From Glaciimonas sp. PAMC28666 (GTDB taxonomy: Bacteria > Pseudomonadota > Gammaproteobacteria > Burkholderiales > Burkholderiaceae_D): a stretch of 64,000 nucleotides of DNA. The position numbers were made by a program, and so were the translations under genes. Positions 9,109 to 16,624 of this stretch are shown in pieces. Location: NCBI RefSeq assembly GCF_016917355.1, contig NZ_CP070304.1, positions 4,526,001 to 4,590,000 of the forward strand. Direction: 5' to 3'. Each line of letters opens with the position of its first letter. Position 1 is the first letter of the stretch. The notes below the pieces were generated by a model, which saw only the letters and a program-made list of their open reading frames with translations, ran no database searches and was not told the origin of the DNA.

Positions 9109-10176
9109 CTAACGAGTCGGCTTAACATTCTCCCCCACACGTCGATAAACCTTTTTAGTGATTTCCTGCTCCGTATGCCCAAGTAACCGACTAGCCGCGC
9201 CAATATCCGCTATTTCCGACGCCGCTTTTGGCCGGATATCACGAAACTGAAATTGTTTAATCCGGATGGCCAGCTCTTCGTAGTCGCCATTTTTTTCATC
9301 TATGACCTGCTTTATTGCTGCGATCCGCGCATTATCGAATCTTGTACGTAGCGTTCCCTTGTTAAGCGGTTGTCCGGCCCTGTTAGCTACCAAGTACACA
9401 CTTTTGACTTTCCCTTTACGCGCAAGAATTTTGTCGATCGTCGTGCCAAGTTCTGAGCGGACATCCTGGTCGTCCAGGACAATGCGGAGGATTTTTTTTG
9501 TTTTGCCTTGCTTGACTTCCAACGCGCCGTTTTTGACATGAGCATGCATCATTTTTAACGTGTCAGCGTTGCGCTGGCCTGTCAGATACGCGATATCCAT
9601 CGCATCGCGTAATTCTTCGCACGCGGCGTTATAGACCGCGTCCCATACGGGTGCATCTGCGTAGAAGTCGCGGGGATGTTCCTTATTCTTCCGAACGCCT
9701 CGGCATGGATTCTCTTTTTCGGTAAAGCCCCATTCGCGTGCCATATTGTAGATATTGGACAAAAGCGAAAGCTCCCGGTTAGCCCGAACTTTGGCGGTGC
9801 GGGCGTCCCGGTATTGGGCGATATGGTGCGGAGTGATGGAACTGATCGGAGCGTCGTTAAACGTTATCCTCAATTGCTTAAGCGACCAGCCATTTTCCTT
9901 CTGTGTGCCCACAGCTTTTTGGGAGATGATGTCGCGCTCGTATCGATTGAAAATATACCTGCACAAGCTGGTATCTATTGGAATGGGTGCGCAATCTAGT
10001 TCCGCCCATTTTCGCTTAGCCTCGGTAAGGTCGGACCCGAGAAGAATTTCTTTGCGTTTGCCATTTTCATCGCGGCCATTGTAATAATATCTGATCCACT
10101 TCAAACCACTTTTTCGGATACGGGTACGCCGAAGCATATTCGGTGGCAAATCCCGCGATGTTGATTTAGGTCGCAT
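9109..10176 (-). CDS. int: Phage integrase (tyrosine recombinase)
   Basis: A 355-aa site-specific recombinase. It has an N-terminal arm-binding segment, a SAM-like core-binding domain (about 70-155) and a catalytic domain with R202 (TGQRNADTL), R315 in RDIRPKAAS, H334 in LLGHT and the nucleophile Y344 (KKVYRR). The usual H of the HxxR box is replaced by R312. It presumably joins attP to the tRNA-Ser attB. It is the last gene of a leftward operon starting at 11407, whose promoter carries the repressor operators, so integration and excision appear to be under repressor control. Confidence 0.95.
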   Translation of the reverse strand: MRPKSTSRDLPPNMLRRTRIRKSGLKWIRYYYNGRDENGKRKEILLGSDLTEAKRKWAELDCAPIPIDTSLCRYIFNRYERDIISQKAVGTQKENGWSLKQLRITFNDAPISSITPHHIAQYRDARTAKVRANRELSLLSNIYNMAREWGFTEKENPCRGVRKNKEHPRDFYADAPVWDAVYNAACEELRDAMDIAYLTGQRNADTLKMMHAHVKNGALEVKQGKTKKILRIVLDDQDVRSELGTTIDKILARKGKVKSVYLVANRAGQPLNKGTLRTRFDNARIAAIKQVIDEKNGDYEELAIRIKQFQFRDIRPKAASEIADIGAASRLLGHTEQEITKKVYRRVGENVKPTR

Positions 10177-10185
10177 ATGTCAGCG

Positions 10186-10437
10186 TCACCGTATTTTCGA
10201 TAAGTCTGGTACCCATCCGGTAGCCGATCCGAGAGTTGCCGGATTGATGCCGCTCAACTTCAAGCGCGCATACAAGCGTCCTACGATGGGATTGCCAGCT
10301 TTGTTTGCATGACTGGTCCAACCATTTTTGGAGAGCCAGTCGATTTGATCGCGTCGCGCCTTGCAACCGGTGATTGTCGCGATCTCATCCGGCTCTAAGG
10401 TTTCTGTGGTGATGGGCATTTCAAAGAATGCCGTCAT
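10186..10437 (-). CDS. DUF4224 protein, probable excisionase-class partner
   Basis: An 83-aa protein with the DUF4224 pattern: a start with EPDEIATITGCK, then QIDWLSKNGW, and GNPIVGRLYARLKLSG. Such proteins typically sit immediately upstream of tyrosine integrases; a recombination-directionality role is plausible but unproven. It lies 9 bp from int and is transcribed with it. The second element in this window has the same pair (62223-62498 next to an integrase). Confidence 0.8.
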   Translation of the reverse strand: MTAFFEMPITTETLEPDEIATITGCKARRDQIDWLSKNGWTSHANKAGNPIVGRLYARLKLSGINPATLGSATGWVPDLSKIR

Positions 10438-10470
10438 GAATTCGCATTTTCTTTGCGCATGTTGATGCTC

Positions 10471-10683
10471 CTAAGGATTGTGATAAACCTTGACGGGGAA
10501 ATCTGCGGCATAAAGTTCTTGCGCAGTAGTACAAACATGGCCGCTGGCGCTCACACAAGTAACACGGTCCCGGTTGACCTTATGTTTGGAGAATTTATCC
10601 CGGACGGTCTCAAGCCAATTATCGACACTAGAAAATTCGAATAGTTTTTCACCGACGGTCATTGTCACGTTTGTCAGCAGCAT
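10471..10683 (-). CDS. Small hypothetical phage protein
   Basis: 70 aa, no recognised domain. It begins MLLTNVTMTVGEKLFEFSSVDNW, and a pair of cysteines (residues 43 and 51) flank SASGHV. It overlaps the upstream gene by 10 bp in the leftward int operon, which supports it being translated. Confidence 0.6.
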   Translation of the reverse strand: MLLTNVTMTVGEKLFEFSSVDNWLETVRDKFSKHKVNRDRVTCVSASGHVCTTAQELYAADFPVKVYHNP

Positions 10684-10904
10684 GGTGAGTGTGCTCGGAT
10701 ATCGTTAACCAAATGTGCCTGGGGAGAAATCTCTGCGAAGGACTGTTCCGATTTGCAGCATCGCGCAGATTGCACATTCACTTCGACGGCGATTTCTTCC
10801 GATGTCGGTGCCGTGTTGTCGCCACTGTTGGTGGTCATGGCGCCTGCAACGCTAATGAAAAGGATTGCAGCGAAAGCTCCGAGGATGTTTTGCAGAATGG
10901 TCAT
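10674..10904 (-). CDS. Small hypothetical phage protein with one hydrophobic helix
   Basis: 76 aa. Residues about 5-23 (NILGAFAAILFISVAGAM) form a hydrophobic helix or uncleaved signal anchor; the remainder is polar and contains two adjacent cysteines. Its start overlaps the stop of the upstream gene by 4 bp and its end overlaps the next gene by 10 bp, so it is part of the leftward operon. Function unknown. Confidence 0.6.
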   Translation of the reverse strand: MTILQNILGAFAAILFISVAGAMTTNSGDNTAPTSEEIAVEVNVQSARCCKSEQSFAEISPQAHLVNDIRAHSPCC

Positions 10905-11407
10905 GACGTACCTGCTTGCAGCAGGGCGGCATCGATGCGGTCCATGCAGGGAGCGTCTCCGTGTTCTACCGATTTGAGGTAGCGTTGCGCTATCATCAAA
11001 GCGGCGACTAAACTGTCGTGTGCATTGCAGGCCCGAATGATAAATCCAAGATTGGCCTTTTGTCGTGGAGTTTCACAAGCATAAACACTTGCGATAGAAA
11101 GGTCGTTCCTGGATGACCCCACGGGCCGAATATATCCCAGCCCCGCTGCAGTCTCTGGATCAGGATGATCATGGAATGCGACCCAGGGCGTCGGTGTATG
11201 TGGCATCTCTCTATCCTGAAGATATTGAATATCGCGATCTAGCTTGGTAATCCACCAATCGCGAGTAGGAACGTGGCCTGATTCGAGTACGTCTTCGAGG
11301 GTTTGTTGGATGCCCTTGCTGGATAAAAAGGTAAGGGCGGCTTCAAGGCGCGTTGCCGTTATTGCGCTGTTAGCGCAAACCATCTGTTCTTCTATTTGTT
11401 TTTTCAT
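10901..11407 (-). CDS. Hypothetical phage protein (early leftward operon)
   Basis: 168 aa, first gene of the leftward int operon. The C-terminal half (GFIIRACNAHDSLVAALMIAQRYL) matches a pattern common in small phage proteins of the type 'NAxFIVRACNSHDxLVxAL'; no function is known. It lies about 45 bp downstream of a promoter overlapped by two operator palindromes, so it should be repressed in the lysogen. Confidence 0.7.
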   Translation of the reverse strand: MKKQIEEQMVCANSAITATRLEAALTFLSSKGIQQTLEDVLESGHVPTRDWWITKLDRDIQYLQDREMPHTPTPWVAFHDHPDPETAAGLGYIRPVGSSRNDLSIASVYACETPRQKANLGFIIRACNAHDSLVAALMIAQRYLKSVEHGDAPCMDRIDAALLQAGTS

Positions 11408-11449
11408 TTATCGCTCCGAATTACCGTAAATTGAGTCCGGCAAAGAGTT

Positions 11450-11490
11450 ATTCTACTTTAAGTAGAATTCAAGTCAACTACTTAAAGTAG
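11450..11490 (-). promoter_or_regulatory. Promoter of int operon with two repressor operators
   Basis: On the minus strand, TTGACT (11477-11472) and TAGAAT (11455-11450) are separated by 16 bp. Two copies of the palindrome CTACTTTAAGTAG (11453-11465, and 11478-11490 in reverse orientation) cover the -10/spacer and the area just upstream of the -35. Copies of the same palindrome lie at 12753 and 12776 beside the repressor and cro-like genes, so one repressor probably controls both promoters. Confidence 0.8.
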
Positions 11491-12125
11491 ATTTGATAAA
11501 CGCGGCGCGACTAGGTTTCCGGTTCAACCTCGAACGCGTCTAACCTACCCCTATGAAAGTCAAAATCCTTTTTAGGGGCAAATTTGGGATTTTCTTTAAA
11601 AAATTGGAATCCGGAACTCTCGGGATAGGGGAGGGTGATACCAGTGAGTTTCCAGGCGAAATGAATAGCGGAGTTGCTAAGCGAACCAAATCAGGGAGAA
11701 CATTTCCACCTGCCGAACAATCATGTCGGTCCGTGTTTGGACTTGATAGACGACGCGATTAATTGAGACAACGGATTTGGATTTTTACTTTGATAAACGA
11801 ATTCGAGATGACGGCTTAATATTGCAAGCAACGCAAATCTTGGCATCCATCGCCCCGGCACGTCCTTGGTTTTCTTAAGTCTAGGGTTTCAAGTCGTCAC
11901 AACTTCCTCCGTGTTCATGGGCTATTTTATGTAACGCAATAAATTAAAAACCTCTAGCAACAACGGAGACAGGAGAGCAAGTGTGCTTACTTTACAGAAT
12001 TTTCTCGGTCTATTTTCCAATATACTATTTTTACGAATAGTAGCTTTTAGGCCGCACATCCATTTTTGTCATGGAGATGTTGAAAAATAGTTTGATCGTA
12101 GGCTAGTCACTAGAAAAAGGAGTTT
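11491..12125. other. 635-bp region between int operon and immunity genes
   Basis: No convincing gene. A 69-codon plus-strand frame at 11553-11762 has a weak start context and no motif. An inverted repeat ACTATT-6 nt-AATAGT lies at 12024-12041, upstream of the small gene at 12126, and could be a regulatory site. Confidence 0.45.
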
Positions 12126-12314
12126 ATGCATACCGAGCAAGAGACCGAACTTTTGAATGCGTTTAAAGTGATTCCTGCTGTCGATAAAAAGATGATATTA
12201 GATTTGACGAAGAGCCTAGGTCCTGAGCATGTAAATGCGCGACCAGCCTTACGATTAATCCAAGGTGGACCGCTGACCGCGGTTTACAACAACCTTCTCA
12301 GCGGCAACCGCTGA
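12126..12314 (+). CDS. Small hypothetical protein convergent with repressor
   Basis: 62 aa, with a strong ribosome-binding site (AAAAGGAG) 5 bases before the ATG. No domain is recognised; it is mainly helical and soluble (EQETELLNAFKVIPAVDKKM). Its last 60 bases overlap the 3' end of the repressor gene on the other strand, so the two transcripts can pair. A role in the lysogeny switch is possible but not shown. Confidence 0.6.
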   Translation: MHTEQETELLNAFKVIPAVDKKMILDLTKSLGPEHVNARPALRLIQGGPLTAVYNNLLSGNR

Positions 12315-12740
12315 TTTCAAAATAAAAGATCTTCCTTTATCCGTAGATTGCGCAAATAAATCGATCAGTTTCGTTAGATCGTCTGCATCGATCATCATTG
12401 GATCATCGTTTTTTTGATCAATTTGCAGATGGTCTAACTCGCTTGCTGGGCGCGACTTTTTTCCGACTCGGCCTTCCGAGCCAAATTGAAGATATGCAGG
12501 CGACAGCTTGAGGAGTTCCGCCAACATTAAAATTTTATCTTGGCGCGGCATGGCTTGACCAAGCGTATAACGACGAGCCATTTCGTAGCTAATCGATAAA
12601 TAAATCCTAATATCGGTAACGGTAATGGCGTTATCTTTCATAGCCGCCTGTATGCGACTAGCTAGTTCCGGATATTTGTCCGGCATCCCATTCAATTCTT
12701 TGCGATCCGTCATAGGGTAGAAGGATAGATAAAACTTCAA
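12255..12740 (-). CDS. Phage repressor (CI-like, HTH only)
   Basis: 161 aa. An N-terminal helix-turn-helix domain (VTDIRIYLSISYEMARRYTLGQAMPR) is followed by a linker and a short helical C-terminus (DLTKLIDLFAQSTDKGRSF). It lacks the S24 LexA-like peptidase domain, so RecA-stimulated self-cleavage is not expected. Starts at codon 10 (MTDRK) or 19 are also possible. It is divergent from the cro-like gene across a pair of operator palindromes, the standard immunity layout. Confidence 0.85.
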   Translation of the reverse strand: MKFYLSFYPMTDRKELNGMPDKYPELASRIQAAMKDNAITVTDIRIYLSISYEMARRYTLGQAMPRQDKILMLAELLKLSPAYLQFGSEGRVGKKSRPASELDHLQIDQKNDDPMMIDADDLTKLIDLFAQSTDKGRSFILKSAVAAEKVVVNRGQRSTLD

Positions 12741-12752
12741 GTCGTGTCATTT

Positions 12753-12794
12753 CTATTTTAAGTAGTTGTTTGACGCTACTTTAAGTAGTATTAT
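12753..12794 (+). promoter_or_regulatory. Immunity operators and cro-side promoter
   Basis: Two palindromes: CTATTTTAAGTAG (12753-12765) and CTACTTTAAGTAG (12776-12788). A plus-strand promoter fits TTGTTT (12766-12771), a 17-bp spacer and TATTAT (12789-12794). The second palindrome exactly fills the 3' part of the spacer and the first abuts the -35. Binding would block rightward transcription. Confidence 0.8.
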
Positions 12795-12824
12795 CCATTC
12801 AAGCAATCTTTAAGGTTCTCATAA

Positions 12825-13076
12825 ATGTTATCGACGTTCATCCCCAACCCGATTGCCGACGCGATCGACTATCTTGGCGGTGACACGGCTGTTGCTAAAC
12901 GGGCCGGATTAAAGACGTCTTGGGCGGTCGCAAAATGGCGAAAAAAACTTCCTGCTGAGCGCACCATTTGGCTAGCCAAAGAAACCGGCTTTATTTATTC
13001 ACCTCACGTCCTGAATCCAACAATGTATCCCAATCCTAAGGATGGACTTCCTAGGAGGGAGGGTCGTAATGCATGA
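12825..13076 (+). CDS. Cro-like DNA-binding protein
   Basis: 83 aa. A Cro/YdaS-type helix-turn-helix (DAIDYLGGDTAVAKRAGLKTSW, then VAKWRKK) is followed by a short C-terminal arm with YSPHVLNPTMYPN. It is the first rightward gene after the operator region, opposite the repressor, as expected for Cro. It should oppose the repressor at the CTACTTTAAGTAG sites. Confidence 0.85.
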   Translation: MLSTFIPNPIADAIDYLGGDTAVAKRAGLKTSWAVAKWRKKLPAERTIWLAKETGFIYSPHVLNPTMYPNPKDGLPRREGRNA

Positions 13077-13103
13077 CATAAACAACAAATCACGAAGGAC
13101 ACG

Positions 13104-13427
13104 ATGAAAAGAAATCTTCTATTCCAATGCGCAGAAGCGCGTTTTGAGATCTTTGGTGGCAATGAGTTCTTAGTCGGACTCAAAAGACCGACGCCACAAG
13201 ATGCACAAAAATCTTTCTTTGCATCGCTCTCAGCATTCGGAAATCACATGGGCTATATAGAGTTTTCGATGGCACTCACGGTGCGTGGGACAGCGTTTTA
13301 TAGAGCAACTCAATTGCATTCGGTAAGCGATATAGATTCCGATGCATCCAACATTTACCAGCTTCTTACTAATCTTCCCCGACCAGCGACTTCCGAAGAT
13401 TTTGCGTCGAGGTATCTTCAATTGTGA
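13104..13427 (+). CDS. Hypothetical early phage protein
   Basis: 107 aa with a ribosome-binding site AAGGA 6 bases before the ATG. No recognised domain; a soluble mixed alpha/beta composition. It directly follows the cro-like gene in the early rightward transcript. Function unknown. Confidence 0.6.
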   Translation: MKRNLLFQCAEARFEIFGGNEFLVGLKRPTPQDAQKSFFASLSAFGNHMGYIEFSMALTVRGTAFYRATQLHSVSDIDSDASNIYQLLTNLPRPATSEDFASRYLQL

Positions 13428-13492
13428 AGGTGTGTTCCGTTTATTCAAGTCGCCGACTCCTTGTTCCTCAGTCAATCTTAAAAGGTAAACCT

Positions 13493-13852
13493 ATGCGTAT
13501 TTCTAAGTTTCACCAGCTTTGCAGGCGATTCGTTTTATGGTCTCTCGGACCCGATATTCTGGCGGCAGTTAGTAAAGAACCGCCCCCGGTAAAAGTCATT
13601 GTGGACTGCCACAAGGAGCACGTTTTATTCGAGTTGCGTGTTCGTCGGGCGATATCCAACTATTCACCTAGCGCGATGTTCGCGTGTAATGATCTCGAAT
13701 CGCGGCTACACTTTTGGCGAAAGATTTCTGGAATACTTCGGATTGTTGAAGAGCCACAAAACTCTCCGTTAGCGCAAAAGCCGCACTCTCAAATTCCCTA
13801 TTCACACCGCGTAAAACATCCGAACAATCGCCGATTGTCAAAGCGACGATAA
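13493..13852 (+). CDS. Hypothetical early phage protein, chimeric 3' end
   Basis: 119 aa from the ATG at 13493, which has AAAGG upstream; a GTG at 13424 overlapping the previous stop would add 23 residues. The start MRISKFHQLCRRFVLWSLGPDI loosely resembles the MKxLxTRF starts of the small genes at 14090, 14371 and 14927. From about 13668 the frame is antisense to a better-looking minus-strand gene, and the C-terminus there is Pro/His/Arg-rich, so only the first 60 or so residues look like real protein. Confidence 0.45.
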   Translation: MRISKFHQLCRRFVLWSLGPDILAAVSKEPPPVKVIVDCHKEHVLFELRVRRAISNYSPSAMFACNDLESRLHFWRKISGILRIVEEPQNSPLAQKPHSQIPYSHRVKHPNNRRLSKRR

Positions 13853-13940
13853 AGGCCTCTGTGGCGAGTATTCGACCAAAAAGTTCATCGTTTGCAATTT
13901 CGATGGCTTGTATTCGTCTTAAAAGATTATCGTTATTCAT
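13668..13940 (-). CDS. Hypothetical small phage protein
   Basis: 90 aa from the ATG at 13940, preceded by AAAGGA. The sequence is helical and coherent (LLRRIQAIEIANDELFGRIL, then ESFVALQQSEVFQKSFAKSV). It overlaps the 3' part of the plus-strand frame that starts at 13493. On protein character and ribosome-binding site I favour this strand for the overlap. Confidence 0.6.
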   Translation of the reverse strand: MNNDNLLRRIQAIEIANDELFGRILATEAFIVALTIGDCSDVLRGVNREFESAAFALTESFVALQQSEVFQKSFAKSVAAIRDHYTRTSR

Positions 13941-14089
13941 GTGGTTTCCTTTATCAAAGTGATGGAGACAATCTGGACAAGAACTCCGCTTAAATATAGA
14001 TAGGCGTGTGACGCGGAGTAGCACGCATTAGAGATTTCGATGACACTCAACCGTGCATGACGGCGTAACAAACGCTAAAGGAATAATCA

Positions 14090-14281
14090 ATGAAAAATTT
14101 ATACACCCGTTTCCTACTTCTGCTGATTCGTCCGGCCATTCGTTCTGAGATTGCGTTTTGCGCTTTTATTGATGCGTGTAATAAGCAGAAACGTTGGGTG
14201 AAAGATGCGCCGAAGCGGCACCTATATTACGAGGCCTGTACCCGCCTCGGCTTGACGACACTTCGCGATGTTCAGCGATAG
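14090..14281 (+). CDS. Small protein with MKxLYTRF-type N-terminus (copy 1)
   Basis: 63 aa; AAGGA lies 9 bases before the ATG. Residues 1-24 (MKNLYTRFLLLLIRPAIRSE) are amphipathic and closely match the start of the frame at 14927 and, less well, that at 14371, so these are paralogues. The C-terminal half is basic. No known domain. Confidence 0.6.
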   Translation: MKNLYTRFLLLLIRPAIRSEIAFCAFIDACNKQKRWVKDAPKRHLYYEACTRLGLTTLRDVQR

Positions 14282-14370
14282 CTACAAACCAGAGTCAGAT
14301 AATTGTCCGTTTCCCATATGCCGGTTAAAGAAATTTCGACTGGTCCTACCGTTAATCAACAGGAGAAATA

Positions 14371-14694
14371 TTGAAAAGTTTACTCACGCGTTTGGTAAAG
14401 GCGACACTAGATCCAGTTGCGATGAATCTTCGTGCTGCGCTTAAATATTGTGTCGGACCGCCCGACACCATTTTGATCGATAAGGATCTGCTAGCGGTCT
14501 TGACCCCAGGTGACCTAGGCCTCATTCACTTTGATCGGGTGCTACATCCGATGGAGCGTGAAGAGTTGCGCGCGTATCTAAAATCCGTGGACGGATACCG
14601 GCCTGGATGTTTAGTGGTGTTAGAAAACTGCTCTGCAATTACGGTTATTAGATCACCGCATAATGGTAACGAGCACGCCAATAACAGCGCATAA
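14371..14694 (+). CDS. Small protein with MKxLLTR-type N-terminus (copy 2)
   Basis: 107 aa with a TTG start; AGGAG lies 6 bases upstream, which decides the start. The N-terminus MKSLLTRLVKATLDP is related to those at 14090 and 14927. The remainder (DKDLLAVLTPGDLGLIHFDR) is unlike the other copies and has no known domain. Its last 42 bases overlap the degraded minus-strand membrane-protein gene. Confidence 0.6.
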   Translation: MKSLLTRLVKATLDPVAMNLRAALKYCVGPPDTILIDKDLLAVLTPGDLGLIHFDRVLHPMEREELRAYLKSVDGYRPGCLVVLENCSAITVIRSPHNGNEHANNSA

Positions 14695-14853
14695 CGCCAA
14701 TATAAATTCCACGGGTTTCTCTCGGATTAGCTTTGTAATCCGCTTAGCATATTCTTGTAGCGTGGGGCCAAGATATAACAGCGGATATAGCTCATCTCCA
14801 GGTCGCCTATATGTGTCCCAATATCGCTTTTTAAGTTTTTTCCACTATTTCAT
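14653..14853 (-). pseudogene. Small membrane protein with amber codon at position 3
   Basis: On the minus strand an ATG (14853-14851) with GGAG upstream reads M-K-stop, then continues open for 63 codons: WKKLKKRYWDTYRRPGDELY, PLLYLGPTLQEYAKRITKLI, and a C-terminal membrane helix (VEFILALCAVIGVLVTIM). The TAG at codon 3 is one change from CAG. It is too short and interrupted to show up as an ordinary ORF. It may be a nonsense mutation, amber suppression, or use of a non-standard start. Confidence 0.55.
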
Positions 14854-14926
14854 ATCGACTCCGATGACTGATATCGCGTGGAATAAAACGCTTTTGAAAT
14901 TCCACTTTAATTTGTAGGCAGAATCA

Positions 14927-15436
14927 ATGAAAAGCTTATATACCCGTTTTGTGCTGTCTTTGATTAACCCCGCTATTCGTGCCGAACTGGCTGAAAGAGA
15001 AGCGACTACTCGACAATCAAAGACCGGAACGCTCCCGCTCTCCGTTGTAGAGCTTTTTTTGGCAACAAACGCAGTCGAGATAAACACTCCCGTAAAGGGA
15101 ATCTCTTTGCAGCACCGACTTGATCCCTTTATCGAAACAAGATTGACACAAGTAGTGCATGGGCTCCGCTCCAATTGGATGGGACACATCGCTACTTACT
15201 GGGGAGATATTCATCCCATACGTGAAGATGCCTGTGGTGATTTCGACAAGCGAGTATCTGCCGCGCTGCGCGATAGTTTCTTCCATTTCTCTCAGCTTCT
15301 TTGCGGTTTCGAACTCCTTTTGTTGAAGAGCAAGAAGGTGGGTGTTGTGGATGAACAATGCATCCTGGGCCTTGAGCAATTGTTCGTTAAGACCGGCAAT
15401 AACGGGTGCCATTTCGGCGAAGTCCCTCACGTTTAA
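14927..15436 (+). CDS. MKxLYTRF-type start, rest antisense to zinc-ribbon gene
   Basis: The first 30 codons (MKSLYTRFVLSLINPAIRAE) closely match the start at 14090. From 15017 on the 169-codon frame is wholly antisense to the minus-strand zinc-ribbon gene and has no protein-like pattern. It is probably a small gene whose 3' part was replaced when the minus-strand gene arrived. Confidence 0.3.
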   Translation: MKSLYTRFVLSLINPAIRAELAEREATTRQSKTGTLPLSVVELFLATNAVEINTPVKGISLQHRLDPFIETRLTQVVHGLRSNWMGHIATYWGDIHPIREDACGDFDKRVSAALRDSFFHFSQLLCGFELLLLKSKKVGVVDEQCILGLEQLFVKTGNNGCHFGEVPHV

Positions 15437-15505
15437 TGCTGCTTTTCCGAATTCTTTGGCTGCGGACATAGCGGAAGCGGCCACGCCTATAAGGGTGAAA
15501 TCCAT
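15017..15505 (-). CDS. Phage protein with C-terminal zinc ribbon
   Basis: 162 aa. The layout is a hydrophobic/Ala-rich N-terminal helix (MDFTLIGVAASAMSAAKEFG), a helical coiled-coil-like middle (QQKEFETAKKLREMEETIAQ) and a C-terminal zinc ribbon with two CxxC pairs (LCQSCFDKG, then LDCVCCQKKLY). Small phage-encoded proteins with this order are common as prophage cargo; function is unknown. It is oriented against the early genes, consistent with a moron expressed in the lysogen. Confidence 0.75.
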   Translation of the reverse strand: MDFTLIGVAASAMSAAKEFGKAALNVRDFAEMAPVIAGLNEQLLKAQDALFIHNTHLLALQQKEFETAKKLREMEETIAQRGRYSLVEITTGIFTYGMNISPVSSDVSHPIGAEPMHYLCQSCFDKGIKSVLQRDSLYGSVYLDCVCCQKKLYNGERERSGL

Positions 15506-15655
15506 AAATGATACTTTCGTCGAAATGGTTCGTCGGCCTTCGCTTACGAATGGATCAATAACCGCAACATCCTAGGATTGCCTAGATACGGTTCGGCTGA
15601 GGGCAGTGTATTAGCCGCCCCCACATTTTTAAACCACCCCAAAAAGGAACAAGTA

Positions 15656-16120
15656 GTGGACCTCAGAAAAGCATATTTATCGATGATCAAATCTTTTAAT
15701 GGTGGGTGGGACGCCATTGCACCGGCGCTGGGCATGACGCGCAGCTCATTAGAAAACCGGATCTATGAACGCAAGGGCCAGTCGATATTGGTGGAAACGG
15801 CGATTCAGATGCAGGCGTTTTCTGGTACGAAGTTTTTTGCCGAAGCCATCGCGACCACCAGCGGCGGGGTGTTCGTTAAGTTGTTTGAAGGCGAGGATGT
15901 TGATGATGAATTGCTGCATCTTAAATTCCAGAAGCTATACGCTGGCCTTGGTCGCCTGTCGCAGTCTTACACCGATGCAACGGCTGATGGCGAGATCGAC
16001 AAACGCGAGCGCAAGGAGTTGAACGCGATTGCCGAAGAAATCCACAAGACCATTCAGGAAATGATGAGCCTGATGTTTAAGGTTTACTGCCGCGCTGAGA
16101 ATTCAAGCGATGACAAGTAA
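15656..16120 (+). CDS. YmfL-family phage regulatory protein
   Basis: 154 aa from GTG at 15656, preceded by AAAAAGGAAC; the frame is open to 15578, but the family starts at V/M-DLRKAYLSMIKSF. The N-terminal part is HTH-like (GGWDAIAPALGMTRSSLENRIYE) and resembles the YmfL/CII-type regulators found downstream of cro in lambdoid prophages. The middle and end are helical (EEIHKTIQEMMSLMFKVYC). It likely controls the early or establishment promoters; the target is unknown. Confidence 0.8.
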   Translation: MDLRKAYLSMIKSFNGGWDAIAPALGMTRSSLENRIYERKGQSILVETAIQMQAFSGTKFFAEAIATTSGGVFVKLFEGEDVDDELLHLKFQKLYAGLGRLSQSYTDATADGEIDKRERKELNAIAEEIHKTIQEMMSLMFKVYCRAENSSDDK

Positions 16121-16192
16121 CGGCAAGCTAAGCGAACCAAGATGTAGGCCCCATCGGGGTTTGTCGGCCACATCGCAACCGCCGTTAGCTGC

Positions 16193-16624
16193 ATGAAGCG
16201 CAGCACCATCAAACCCCGTTCCACACCCATGAGGCGCGCACCCATGACGCGCGGCCTTACTGGTCTTCTGTCCTTAACATCCTTCCAGCGTTCCAAGAAG
16301 CCGCCCAAGCGGATCAAGTCCCGCCAGAAGGTGGTGCCGACTATTGAGAAAGCGCACTACAGGCGCGTGGCAGGTTTGCCGTGCGCGTGTTGTGGAATCG
16401 AAGGATTCTCCCAGGCGGCGCACAGCAATCGCCATCAGGACGGTAAGGGGGCAGGGCTGAAGGCACATTATCTGGCGACTTTTCCGCTGTGCTGTGATCG
16501 TCCTGGCGTGGTGGGTTGCCATACCAAACATGATCAGTGCATAGGCGGCGACAGGGCAGAGATGGACCGACGCTCGATAATTTATTTCGCGCATACAAAG
16601 CAACAATTGGAGGTGACGCAATGA
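16193..16624 (+). CDS. Ref/HNH-like zinc-finger protein
   Basis: 143 aa. The basic N-terminus has repeated S/T-P-R-R motifs. A cysteine/histidine cluster follows: PCACCGIEGFSQAAHSNRH, then FPLCCDRPGVVGCHTKHDQC. This matches the Ref/DUF968-type group of phage recombination-associated HNH-like nucleases. Its stop overlaps the next gene's start (ATGA), so it is coupled to the replication protein. A recombination role is inferred from family. Confidence 0.75.
   Translation: MKRSTIKPRSTPMRRAPMTRGLTGLLSLTSFQRSKKPPKRIKSRQKVVPTIEKAHYRRVAGLPCACCGIEGFSQAAHSNRHQDGKGAGLKAHYLATFPLCCDRPGVVGCHTKHDQCIGGDRAEMDRRSIIYFAHTKQQLEVTQ

Noticed and set aside
11553-11762. 69-codon frame beside the immunity region
   Set aside because: Poor start context, no domain, lies in a regulatory gap; reported only as part of the gap.
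14663-14917. 84-codon plus-strand frame
   Set aside because: Antisense to the clearly protein-like minus-strand frame 14653-14853.
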